Source: Sphingomonas echinoides
GTDB lineage: Bacteria > Pseudomonadota > Alphaproteobacteria > Sphingomonadales > Sphingomonadaceae
Assembly (NCBI RefSeq): GCF_029623395.1
Contig: NZ_JAPYKK010000002.1
Span: 1 to 64,000 of the forward strand
Direction: 5' to 3'
DNA: 64,000 bases
Shown: piece after piece, positions 51,297 to 59,776 of the stretch
Numbering within the stretch: position 1 is the stretch's first letter
How the letters are laid out: each line of letters starts with the position of its first letter
Notes under the pieces: generated by a model
The model's database searches: none
What the model was told of the DNA's origin: nothing
The model's input: the letters and a program-made list of their open reading frames with translations, nothing else
Made by a program: the position numbers and the translations under genes

Positions 51297-53842
51297 TCTG
51301 GTTGTTGCTCGCCGCCGAGGCCGCGCAAGTCTCGCCCAACCTCGCCACCATGACCCCCGAGCAGAAAGCGGCGCAACTACAGAGCAGCGCGCCCGCCGAC
51401 CCCGCCGCCGGGCTGCCCGCCTATGACTGGTGGAGCGAGGGCCTCCACGGGATCGCGCGCAACGGCTATGCGACGGTCTTCCCGCAGGCGATCGGCATGG
51501 CCGCGACGTGGGACGCGCCGCTGCTCAAGCGGATCGGCGACGTCGTCGCGACCGAGGCGCGCGCCAAGTTCAACGCGCAGCCGGTGAATGCCGATCGCAA
51601 GATCTACGAAGGGCTGACGATCTGGTCGCCCAACATCAACATCTTCCGCGATCCGCGCTGGGGCCGCGGGCAGGAAACCTATGGCGAGGATCCGTATCTG
51701 ACCGGGCGGCTCGGCGTCGCCTTCGTCACCGGCCTGCAGGGCCCCGACCCCGTGCACCCCAAGGTCATCGCGACGCCCAAGCATTTCGCGGTCCACAGCG
51801 GCCCCGAGGCCGGCCGCGACAGTTTCGACGTCGATCCGTCGCCGCAGGACCTCGAGGCGACCTATCTCCCCGCGTTCCGCCTCGCGGTGACCGAGGGCAA
51901 GGCGCAGTCGCTAATGTGCGCCTACAACTCGATCCTCGGCGTGCCCGCATGTGCCAACGCGCCGTTGATGATCGATCGGCTGCGGCGCGACTGGGGCTTC
52001 AAGGGCTTCACCGTGTCGGATTGCGATGCGGTCGCCAACGTCCACATGTTCCACCATTACCGGCTCGATGCCGCAGGTGCCGCCGCGGCCTCGCTCAAGG
52101 GCGGAACCGACCTCAACTGCGGCAACACCTATGCCGCGCTGCCCGAGGCGCTGAAGCGCGGGCTGGTCACGCAGCAGGAAATCGACACCTCGCTGCAACG
52201 CGCGCTCGATGCGCGCCGCGCGCTCGGCATCGCGTACGGCGCGACTAGCCTGTGGTCGAAGATTTCGCCCAAGGAGATCGGCACGCCCGACCATCACGCG
52301 ATCGCGCTGGAGGCCGCGCGCAAGGCGATCGTGCTGCTCAAGAACGACGCCAACCGCTTGCCGCTCAAGGCGGGCACGCGGATCGCGCTGATCGGCGCGG
52401 ACGCCGATGACGTCGGCGTGCTCCAGGGCAATTACCACGGCACCGCGATCACCCCGGTCACCCCGCTGGAAGGGATTCGCCGCGAATTCGGCGCAGCCAA
52501 CGTGCGCTATGCGCAAGGCTCGCTGCTCGCCGATGGTTCTGCCGTCCCGATCCCCGAGACCGCACTCCGCTCGAACGGCGCGCCCGGCTTGCAGGCCGAA
52601 TATTTCGCCACCCCCGGCGCGACCGGCACGCCCGTCGCGACGCGGCGCGAGCGCCATATCGATCATGATACCAACCGCGCCGCCCCCGCCCCCGGCTTGG
52701 GCGCGCAGTGGAGCGCACGCTGGACCGGCGAACTCGTGCCGCCGGGGCCGGGCACGTATCGCCTGATCGTCGATGCCCCCGCCTGCTGGAAATATTGCAA
52801 GTCGCACGATGCCGCGCGGCTGTGGATCGACGGCAAGCCGCTGTCGCAAGGCGAGATCAAGAAGGGCCGCATCGACGTTCCGTTCACGAGCGACGGTCGC
52901 CCAGTCGCGTTCAAGCTAGAGTTCGACCATGTCAGCGACGACGAAGGCGTTCGCCTGCTGTGGCTCCCCCCCGCCGAGCCGCTGATCGCCGAGGCGGTCG
53001 CCGCAGCGAACGCGTCCGACGTCGTGGTCGTGTCGGTCGGCCTGTCGCCCGATCTCGAAGGCGAGGCGCTGTCGGTCAGCGTTCCCGGTTTCGTCGGCGG
53101 TGACCGCACCGACATCGCGCTGCCGTTCGCGCAGCAACGCCTGATCGCGGCGCTCAAGGCGACGGGCAAGCCGATCGTGCTGGTGCTGACCAGCGGCAGT
53201 GCGGTCGCGCTCGACCCCGCCAATGCCGATGCGATCCTCGCCGCCTGGTATCCGGGGGAATCGGGCGGCACCGCGATTGCCGACACGCTCGCCGGGCGCA
53301 ACAATCCGTCGGGCCGCTTGCCGGTCACCTTCTACGCCAACACCACCGATCTGCCCGCCTTCGTCGATTACGGGATGAAGGAGCGGACCTATCGCTACTT
53401 CACCGGCACGCCGACCTGGGGCTTCGGCCACGGCCTGAGCTACACCAGTTACGGCTATACCGCGCCGGTCGCGCGAGTCAGCGTTGCCGCCGGGCAAAGC
53501 GCCACGGTGCAGGTCCGCGTCGCCAATACCGGTGGCCGCGACGGCGAGGAAGTCGTTCAGGCGTATCTCGTCCCGACCACTGCCGCGGCAGCGGGCGGGA
53601 CCACCCCGGTCCTCCAGCGCCAGCTCGTCGGCTTCACCCGCCTTGCGGTGCCGCGCGGCAAGACCCGCACCGCCAGCTTCACGCTCGATCCACGCAGCCT
53701 CAGCCTGGTCGCGCGCGACGGCACGCGGACGGTCGAGCCGGGTGCGTATCGCATTTTCGTCGGCGGCGGTCAGCCCGGCACCGCGCCGGGCGCGTGGATC
53801 GACCTGACGATCACCGGCACCCGCCAGGAGCTCCCGAAATGA
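51293..53842 (+). CDS. GH3 beta-glycosidase with inserted PA14 domain
   Basis: An 849-residue family 3 enzyme. The nucleophile is the Asp in FTVSDCDAV near residue 245; IATPKHFAVHSGPEAGRD contains the substrate-binding KH. A PA14 module (about 430-560, LQAEYFATPGA to VRLLWLPPAEP) interrupts the second domain, and a fibronectin-like end closes it. Sequence type is beta-xylosidase/beta-glucosidase. In a plant N-glycan setting a beta-1,2-xylosidase role is plausible. The N-terminus MIWLLLAAEAAQ is a very short signal, unlike its neighbours. It overlaps the mannosidase stop as ATGA. Confidence 0.9.
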   Translation: MIWLLLAAEAAQVSPNLATMTPEQKAAQLQSSAPADPAAGLPAYDWWSEGLHGIARNGYATVFPQAIGMAATWDAPLLKRIGDVVATEARAKFNAQPVNADRKIYEGLTIWSPNINIFRDPRWGRGQETYGEDPYLTGRLGVAFVTGLQGPDPVHPKVIATPKHFAVHSGPEAGRDSFDVDPSPQDLEATYLPAFRLAVTEGKAQSLMCAYNSILGVPACANAPLMIDRLRRDWGFKGFTVSDCDAVANVHMFHHYRLDAAGAAAASLKGGTDLNCGNTYAALPEALKRGLVTQQEIDTSLQRALDARRALGIAYGATSLWSKISPKEIGTPDHHAIALEAARKAIVLLKNDANRLPLKAGTRIALIGADADDVGVLQGNYHGTAITPVTPLEGIRREFGAANVRYAQGSLLADGSAVPIPETALRSNGAPGLQAEYFATPGATGTPVATRRERHIDHDTNRAAPAPGLGAQWSARWTGELVPPGPGTYRLIVDAPACWKYCKSHDAARLWIDGKPLSQGEIKKGRIDVPFTSDGRPVAFKLEFDHVSDDEGVRLLWLPPAEPLIAEAVAAANASDVVVVSVGLSPDLEGEALSVSVPGFVGGDRTDIALPFAQQRLIAALKATGKPIVLVLTSGSAVALDPANADAILAAWYPGESGGTAIADTLAGRNNPSGRLPVTFYANTTDLPAFVDYGMKERTYRYFTGTPTWGFGHGLSYTSYGYTAPVARVSVAAGQSATVQVRVANTGGRDGEEVVQAYLVPTTAAAAGGTTPVLQRQLVGFTRLAVPRGKTRTASFTLDPRSLSLVARDGTRTVEPGAYRIFVGGGQPGTAPGAWIDLTITGTRQELPK

Positions 53843-55269
53843 TCGTGACACGCCGCGAAGCCATCCTGGGTGGCGTGGCTGGGGCCACGCTCACCGCAAC
53901 GCCCGCGCTGAGTGCGACTTCGCTGCCGAGCAAGCGCCCTGCAGTCGGTGCCCGCCGCTTCACCAGCCGCGCAGTCGAGCGCGAGATCGCGCGGGTTTCG
54001 GCGAAGATCGGCGATCCCAAGCTGCGCTGGATGTTCGCCAATTGCTATCCGAACACGCTCGACACCACCGTCAGACTGACCACGGTCGACGGCGCGCCCG
54101 ATGCGTTCGTCATCACCGGCGATATCCCATGCCTGTGGCTGCGCGATTCTTCGGCGCAGATGACCCCCTATCTCCATCTCGCGCGCGAGGATGCGCCGCT
54201 GCGGCAAGTCTTCCACGGGCTGATCGCGCGACAGGCGCGCTCGATCCTGATCGACCCCTATGCCAATGCGTTCATGGAAGATCCGACCGCCAAGACCGAC
54301 CTGAGCTGGTCGCTCTCCGACAAGACCGACATGAAACCCGGCGTCGCCGAGCGCAAATGGGAGATCGATTCTCTCTGCTACCCGATGCGGCTCGCGCATG
54401 GCTATTGGCAGGCGACCCGCGACCGCGCGCCGTTCGACGCGCGCTGGGCCGAAGCCGCGCGGCTGAGCATCGCGACCTTCCGCGTGCAGCAACGTAAAGA
54501 CGGTCCCGGGCCCTACAGCTTCCTGCGGAAGTCGGATCGCAACATCGAGACGATGCCGCTCGACGGCTATGGCAACCCGTCGCGCCCGGTCGGGCTGATC
54601 CATTGCGGGTTCCGCCCGTCGGACGATGCGTGCCTCTATCCCTTCCTGATCCCGTCCAACCTGTTCGCGGTCACCGCCTTGCGCGAACTCGCGGTCGTCG
54701 CGCAGGGCGCGCGCGGCGACGCAGCCCTCGCGCAGGACGCCACCGCGCTTGCCGACGAAGTCGCGCGCGCGCTGGCCGAACACGGCCGGATGCGGCTGCG
54801 CGATGGCAGCGAAGTGTGGGCCTATGAGGTCGACGGCTTCGGCAACGCAATCTTCATGGACGACGCGAACGTCCCCTCGCTGTCGGGCCTCGGCTATCTC
54901 GGCTGCGTGCCCGCCAACGACCCGCTGTGGCAGCGCACCCAGGCCGCCGCGTGGAGCCCCGCCAACCCCTATTTCTTCCGCGGAAAAGCGTGCGAAGGGA
55001 TCGGCGGCCCGCATGTCGGCCTGCGCCAGATCTGGCCGATGTCGCTGATCGTCCGCGGCCTGTCGAGCGACGATCCGGCGACGATCCGTGCCTGCCTCAA
55101 GACCTTGCGCGATACCGACGCGGGCACCGGCTTCATGCACGAAACCTTCGACCAGGATGATCCCGCGCAATTTACCCGCTCGTGGTTCGCCTGGGCCAAC
55201 GGCCTGTTCGGCGAGCTGATCGTCCATGTCGCCAACACCCGCCCCGCTTTGCTGGAAGGCACCTTGTGA
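53839..55269 (+). CDS. GH125 exo-alpha-1,6-mannosidase
   Basis: A 476-residue metal-independent alpha-mannosidase of family 125. Tat signal MIVTRREAILGGVAGATLTA. Family landmarks are FANCYPNTLDTTV, GDIPCLWLRDSSAQMTPYL, GLIHCGFRPSDDACLYPFLIP (in two overlapping parts) and KWEIDSLCYPMRLA. The acid/base Asp lies in FRPSDDA and the general base Glu in FMHETFDQDD near residue 434. It removes alpha-1,6-linked mannose from N-glycan cores in known members. The ATG overlaps the GH3 stop and the stop overlaps the GH92 GTG start. Confidence 0.92.
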   Translation: MIVTRREAILGGVAGATLTATPALSATSLPSKRPAVGARRFTSRAVEREIARVSAKIGDPKLRWMFANCYPNTLDTTVRLTTVDGAPDAFVITGDIPCLWLRDSSAQMTPYLHLAREDAPLRQVFHGLIARQARSILIDPYANAFMEDPTAKTDLSWSLSDKTDMKPGVAERKWEIDSLCYPMRLAHGYWQATRDRAPFDARWAEAARLSIATFRVQQRKDGPGPYSFLRKSDRNIETMPLDGYGNPSRPVGLIHCGFRPSDDACLYPFLIPSNLFAVTALRELAVVAQGARGDAALAQDATALADEVARALAEHGRMRLRDGSEVWAYEVDGFGNAIFMDDANVPSLSGLGYLGCVPANDPLWQRTQAAAWSPANPYFFRGKACEGIGGPHVGLRQIWPMSLIVRGLSSDDPATIRACLKTLRDTDAGTGFMHETFDQDDPAQFTRSWFAWANGLFGELIVHVANTRPALLEGTL

Positions 55270-57584
55270 GCATCGACCGTCGTACCCTGATCGGCAGTTC
55301 CGCCATCGCGCTGCTGGCCAGCGCAATGCCACTCCGCGCCGCCACGCGCCCTGCCGCCACTGCGCCCAACTTGTTCGTCGGGACCGGCGGCGACGGGCAT
55401 ACCTACCCCGGCCCCACCTTGCCGTTCGGCATGGTCCAGCTCGGCCCCGATACCGACGTCACGCGCTGGGATACGTGCTCGGGCTATCACCACGGCGACG
55501 GCTCGATCATGGGGTTCAGCCACACCCATCTGTCGGGCACCGGGATCGGCGACATGCTCGACGTGCTGGTCGTGCCGACGACGGGTCCGGTACAGTTGCT
55601 CCCCGGGCCGATCGACAATCCCGACGCGGGCTACCGCCAGCGCTATTCGAACGAAGTCGCCGAGCCGGGCTCGTACCGTGTCCAGCTCGAATCGGGCGTG
55701 CGCGCCGAACTCACCACGACCGAGCGCACCGGCTGGCATCGATACACCTTCCCGCGCGGTGCGGGGCATGTGCTGATCGACCTGTCGCACCTCGTCCATG
55801 ACACCTCCGACAAGGCCCCGTTGATCGACGATGCGACGCTCGCGATCGACGCCGACGGGACGATCACTGGCGGACGCCGCGTGTTCCGCTGGGCGAAGGG
55901 CCGCCGCATCCACTTCGCGCTGCAATGCTCGCGCCGCCCCGACCGCGTCACCTTCTACGGCGACGACGATGTCGAGCAGCCCGCCGGCACCCGGCAAGTC
56001 GCGGGCAAGCGGCTCAAGCTGGCGCTCCACTTCGACGACGCGGGATCGGCACCGCTGCTGATGCGCTGTGGGATTTCCGGTGTCGATGTCGCAGGCGCGC
56101 GCGCCAATCTCGCGGCGGAAGCGTCGCATTGGGACTTCGACCGCACCTTGCGCGCCGCGCGCAAAAGCTGGGCCGACACATTGGGCGCGGTGCAGGTCGA
56201 AGGCGGCACCGCCGACCAGCGCACCATCCTCGCCTCGGCTTTGTATCACGCGCAGCTTGCCCCCACGCTGTTCTCGGATGTCGACGGGCGTTACGTCGGG
56301 CTCGACGGCAAGACCCACACGGTCCCGCGCGGCGGGGCCGCCTACAGCAGCTGGTCGCTGTGGGACACGTATCGCGCGCTCCATCCGTTGCTCACGCTGA
56401 TCGCGCCCGTGCGCACCAAGAGCCTGATCGACGACCTGATCCGCCAGACACAGCAATCGCCTTATGGCCCGCTGGTCTGGCCGCTGCAGGACAAGGAAAC
56501 CGGCACGATGATCGGCTGGCACGGCGTCGTCCCGCTCGCCGAAGCCCGCGCCAAGGGCATCCCCGCCGATTACGCCGCCGCCTGGCCCGCAATCGCCGAG
56601 CGCAGCTTTGATTTCGCCGCCCCCGACAAGGACAACAGCCTTGGGCGCGACCTGTACGACCGGCTCGGCTATGTCCCCGCGGACAAGGTTTTCGAAAGCG
56701 TCAGCCGCACGCAGGAATATGCCTATGACGATTGGGCGTCGGCGCAGATCGCGCGCGCCGCCGGTGCGACGACGGACGCCGATCGCCTGCTCAAGCGCTC
56801 GGGCAACTGGCGCAACGTGATCGACCGCGAGACCGGCTTCGCGCGCCCGCGCTTCGCCGACGGCACATGGTGGACGCCGTACGATCCGATCCAGCTCGGC
56901 CACATGCCGCGCCCCGGCTGGCGTGACTATACCGAGGCGAACGGCTGGCAGGCGACCTTCCTCAACCAGCATGACATCTACGGCCGGATCGCGCATGTCG
57001 GCGGAGACGCGGCGTTCGCGGCCAAGCTCGACGCGATGTTCTCCGCGCCCTCGACCCTCCCCGCCAATGCGCCGCCCGATATCTCGGGGATGCTCGGTCA
57101 ATATGCCCACGGCAACGAACCCGACCAGCATGCCGCCTATCTCTATGCTTATGCCGGACAACCGTGGAAGACGCAGGCGATGGTCCGGCGGCTGTGCACC
57201 GAGATGTACCGCAACGCGCCCGACGGGATCATCGGCAACGACGATTGCGGGCAGATGAGCGCATGGTTCGTCTTCTCGGCGCTCGGCTTCTACCCGGTCG
57301 ATCCGGTCGAGGCGGTCTATGTGTTCGGCTCCCCCCTGTTCGAGCGCGCGGTCGTGCGCGTCGGTGACCGCCGCACGCTGACGATCCTCGCCCCCGGCAA
57401 CCGCGCCGATACGCCCTATGTCACTGCGGTCACCTGGAACGGCAAACCCTGGACGAAGAGCTGGATCGACCACGCCACGCTCGTCGCCGGTGGCACGCTC
57501 CGCTTCACCATGTCGGCCAAGCCCAACCCCGGCTTCGGCGCAGCACGCGGCGATCGTCCGCCATCCTTTGGCCATTCGGCATGA
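55266..57584 (+). CDS. GH92 calcium-dependent alpha-mannosidase
   Basis: A 772-residue exported family 92 enzyme acting by inversion on alpha-1,2/1,3/1,4-mannose. Signal SIDRRTLIGSSAIALLASAM (twin arginine). Conserved pieces are GHTYPGPTLPFGMVQLGPDT near residues 43-62, GFSHTHLSGTG near 91, YSSWSLWDTYRALHPLLTL near 361, DKETGTMIGWHG near 420, ISGMLGQYAHGNEPDQHAAY and NDDCGQMSAWFVFSALGFYP near 660-680. GTG start overlaps GH125 stop as GTGA. Confidence 0.94.
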   Translation: MSIDRRTLIGSSAIALLASAMPLRAATRPAATAPNLFVGTGGDGHTYPGPTLPFGMVQLGPDTDVTRWDTCSGYHHGDGSIMGFSHTHLSGTGIGDMLDVLVVPTTGPVQLLPGPIDNPDAGYRQRYSNEVAEPGSYRVQLESGVRAELTTTERTGWHRYTFPRGAGHVLIDLSHLVHDTSDKAPLIDDATLAIDADGTITGGRRVFRWAKGRRIHFALQCSRRPDRVTFYGDDDVEQPAGTRQVAGKRLKLALHFDDAGSAPLLMRCGISGVDVAGARANLAAEASHWDFDRTLRAARKSWADTLGAVQVEGGTADQRTILASALYHAQLAPTLFSDVDGRYVGLDGKTHTVPRGGAAYSSWSLWDTYRALHPLLTLIAPVRTKSLIDDLIRQTQQSPYGPLVWPLQDKETGTMIGWHGVVPLAEARAKGIPADYAAAWPAIAERSFDFAAPDKDNSLGRDLYDRLGYVPADKVFESVSRTQEYAYDDWASAQIARAAGATTDADRLLKRSGNWRNVIDRETGFARPRFADGTWWTPYDPIQLGHMPRPGWRDYTEANGWQATFLNQHDIYGRIAHVGGDAAFAAKLDAMFSAPSTLPANAPPDISGMLGQYAHGNEPDQHAAYLYAYAGQPWKTQAMVRRLCTEMYRNAPDGIIGNDDCGQMSAWFVFSALGFYPVDPVEAVYVFGSPLFERAVVRVGDRRTLTILAPGNRADTPYVTAVTWNGKPWTKSWIDHATLVAGGTLRFTMSAKPNPGFGAARGDRPPSFGHSA

Positions 57585-59527
57585 CCCTGGAGACCCCTAT
57601 GACCAGCTTCTCGCGCCGCTCGGTAATCGTCTCCGGGCTCGCCGCCACCGCCGTCCCTGCGCTGACGGCCCCCGCGCTCGGCAAGGCCCCCACCGGTGCG
57701 CCCAAGCCGTGGGGCGCGACCCCGTCGCCCCGTCAGCTCGCGTGGCACAAGCGCCAGCAATATGCCTTCATCCATTTCTCGATCAACACCTTCACCGACA
57801 AGGAATGGGGCTACGGCGACGAGGACCCGAAGCTGTTTAACCCGACCGACTTCTCCCCCGACCAGATCGTCGCGGCGGCCAGAGCGGGCGGAATGACCGG
57901 GATCATCCTGACCGCCAAGCATCACGACGGTTTCTGCCTGTGGCCGACGCTGCTGACCGAACGCTGCATCCGCAACACGCCGTACAAGAACGGCAAGGGC
58001 GACATCGTCGGCGAGATGGCGGCGGCAACCCGCCGCGCCGGGCTCGACTTCGGGCTCTATCTGTCGCCGTGGGACCGGCATCACCCCGAATACGGCCGCC
58101 CCGCCTATGTCGACTATTTCCGCAAGCAGATCGTCGAGCTTTGCACGCGCTACGGCACGCTGTTCGAATTCTGGTTCGACGGCGCGAATGGCGGCGACGG
58201 CTATTACGGCGGCGCGCGTGAGACGCGGAAGATCGATGCGCCGGCCTATTACGACTGGAAGACGACCGTCGCTCTCGTCCACCAGCATCAGCCGATGGCG
58301 TGCACGTTCGATCCGCTCGGCGCGGACATCCGCTGGGTTGGGAATGAGGACGGCGTCGCGGGCGACCCGTGCTGGCCGACCATGCCCAACCACCCCTATG
58401 TCCAGAGTGAGGGCAATAGCGGCGTGCGCGGCGCGGAATTGTGGTGGCCCGCCGAGACCGACGTGTCGATCCGACCCGGCTGGTTCTATCACGCGGATGA
58501 GGACGGCAAGGTCAAGCTGCCCGACCGGCTGCTCAAGTTGTACGATGAGTCTGTCGGGCGCGGCACCAACCTCAATCTCAACCTGCCGCCCGACCGGCGC
58601 GGACGGATCGCCGACACCGACGCGGCGGTGCTCGCGTCGTTCGGCGCGGCACAGGCGGCGACCTATCGCACCGATCTCGCGCAGGGTGCTGTCGCGCATG
58701 CCAGCGCCGAACGCGGCGCGGCCTTCAGCGCGGCGCGTGTCCTCGACGGGCGCGACGACAGTTACTGGTCGACCCCCGACGCCGACCACAATCCCACGCT
58801 GACGCTCGACCTGCCGCCGGGGCGGAGCTTCGACCTGATCCGGTTGCGCGAATATCTCCCGCTCGGCGTCCGCGTCACGCGCTTCGCGGTCGATGCCGAG
58901 GTGGACGGCGCATGGAAGACGCTGGCCGAGCATGAAGCGATCGGCGCGCAGCGCATCATCCGCTTGCCGCAACCGATCACCCCGCGGCGGCTTCGCTTGC
59001 GCATCCTCGACGCGCCCGCCTGCCCCGCGATCAGCGAAATCGCGCTGTTCCGTCAGGTCGCGCCGGTCAAGGTCGCGCCCAGCACGCGCAAGGACCCGAC
59101 GATCCTGTCGACCGCAGACTGGCGGATCGTATCGGCCTCGTCGCCCGGCGCGGAAGCGTTGCTCGATGACGACGCCGCGACCCGCTGGACCACCCCCGCA
59201 CCAACGCCCGGCGCGCCGACCACCGTCACCATCGACATGGGCAAGCTCGTCCGCCTCGCGGGTGTGAGTATCACCCCGTCGCGCACGCTCGCCAAGGACG
59301 TCTCGCCGCCGCGCGGCTATCGCTGCGAAACCAGCGTCGATGGCAAAAGATGGGAGCCCGCGGGCGCGGGCGAACTCGCCAACATCGCTTATGCGCTCGC
59401 GACGCAACGGTTGCCGTTCGCCAAGGCGCGCGACGCGCGGTGGTTGCGGCTCTCGTTCGACGCGACCGCGCTTCCGGCGGCGTCGCTGGTGCTGGCGGGG
59501 ATCGGCGGGTTCATCGCGGCGGGGTGA
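57581..59527 (+). CDS. GH29 alpha-L-fucosidase with discoidin-type domain
   Basis: A 648-residue exported retaining fucosidase. Tat signal SFSRRSVIVSGLAATAVPAL. The barrel has FIHFSINTFTDKEWGYGDED, ILTAKHHDGFCLWPT (about 109-123), LYLSPWDRHHPEYG, the nucleophile Asp in FEFWFDGANGG near residue 204 and SVGRGTNLNLNLPPDRRG. Two C-terminal beta-sandwich (F5/8 type C-like) domains start near 365 and 510. The class with TDKEWGYGDE tends to accept alpha-1,3/1,4-fucose. ATG at 57581 overlaps GH92; ATG 57599 has GGAG 7 nt upstream and is the alternative start. A REP pair follows. Confidence 0.94.
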   Translation: MTLETPMTSFSRRSVIVSGLAATAVPALTAPALGKAPTGAPKPWGATPSPRQLAWHKRQQYAFIHFSINTFTDKEWGYGDEDPKLFNPTDFSPDQIVAAARAGGMTGIILTAKHHDGFCLWPTLLTERCIRNTPYKNGKGDIVGEMAAATRRAGLDFGLYLSPWDRHHPEYGRPAYVDYFRKQIVELCTRYGTLFEFWFDGANGGDGYYGGARETRKIDAPAYYDWKTTVALVHQHQPMACTFDPLGADIRWVGNEDGVAGDPCWPTMPNHPYVQSEGNSGVRGAELWWPAETDVSIRPGWFYHADEDGKVKLPDRLLKLYDESVGRGTNLNLNLPPDRRGRIADTDAAVLASFGAAQAATYRTDLAQGAVAHASAERGAAFSAARVLDGRDDSYWSTPDADHNPTLTLDLPPGRSFDLIRLREYLPLGVRVTRFAVDAEVDGAWKTLAEHEAIGAQRIIRLPQPITPRRLRLRILDAPACPAISEIALFRQVAPVKVAPSTRKDPTILSTADWRIVSASSPGAEALLDDDAATRWTTPAPTPGAPTTVTIDMGKLVRLAGVSITPSRTLAKDVSPPRGYRCETSVDGKRWEPAGAGELANIAYALATQRLPFAKARDARWLRLSFDATALPAASLVLAGIGGFIAAG

Positions 59528-59566
59528 TGTGAATTTTGTGGGGGGACGAGATCGTGGCACCCCCCA

Positions 59567-59636
59567 CCGTTCGTTTCGAGCGAAGTCGAGAAACTGGGCA
59601 CAGCGCAGGTTTCTCGACTACGCTCGAAACGAACGG
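59567..59636. repeat. REP doublet A after the fucosidase gene
   Basis: 28-nt arms at 59567-59594 and 59609-59636 are inverted copies with 27 matches. Each arm has the core GAGCGAAGTCGAG (or GTAGTCGAG) flanked by GTTTC and GAAAC that pair as its own stem. CCGTTC is the outer end. It starts 40 nt after the stop of the last glycosidase gene and may end that operon. Confidence 0.75.
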
Positions 59637-59658
59637 GAGGGTTGGGGCACCCCCCACC

Positions 59659-59748
59659 CCGTTCGGGCTGAGCGAAGTCGAAGCCCCCTCTTCCCTTAGA
59701 TCGCGCTCCGTTCGGCAGGGGCCCTTCGACTTCGCTCAGGGCGAACGG
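59659..59748. repeat. REP doublet B, same family as A
   Basis: Arms at 59659-59686 and about 59720-59748 share the core GAGCGAAGTCGA and outer CCGTTCG with doublet A but have different local stems: GGGCT/AGCCC on the left and GCCCT/AGGGC on the right. Variable stems with constant core are a sign of selection on pairing. The span between acts as a convergent barrier between the fucosidase and hydrolase genes. Confidence 0.75.
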
Positions 59749-59776
59749 TGGTGGGGGGACACGTGGAGCCGCACCC

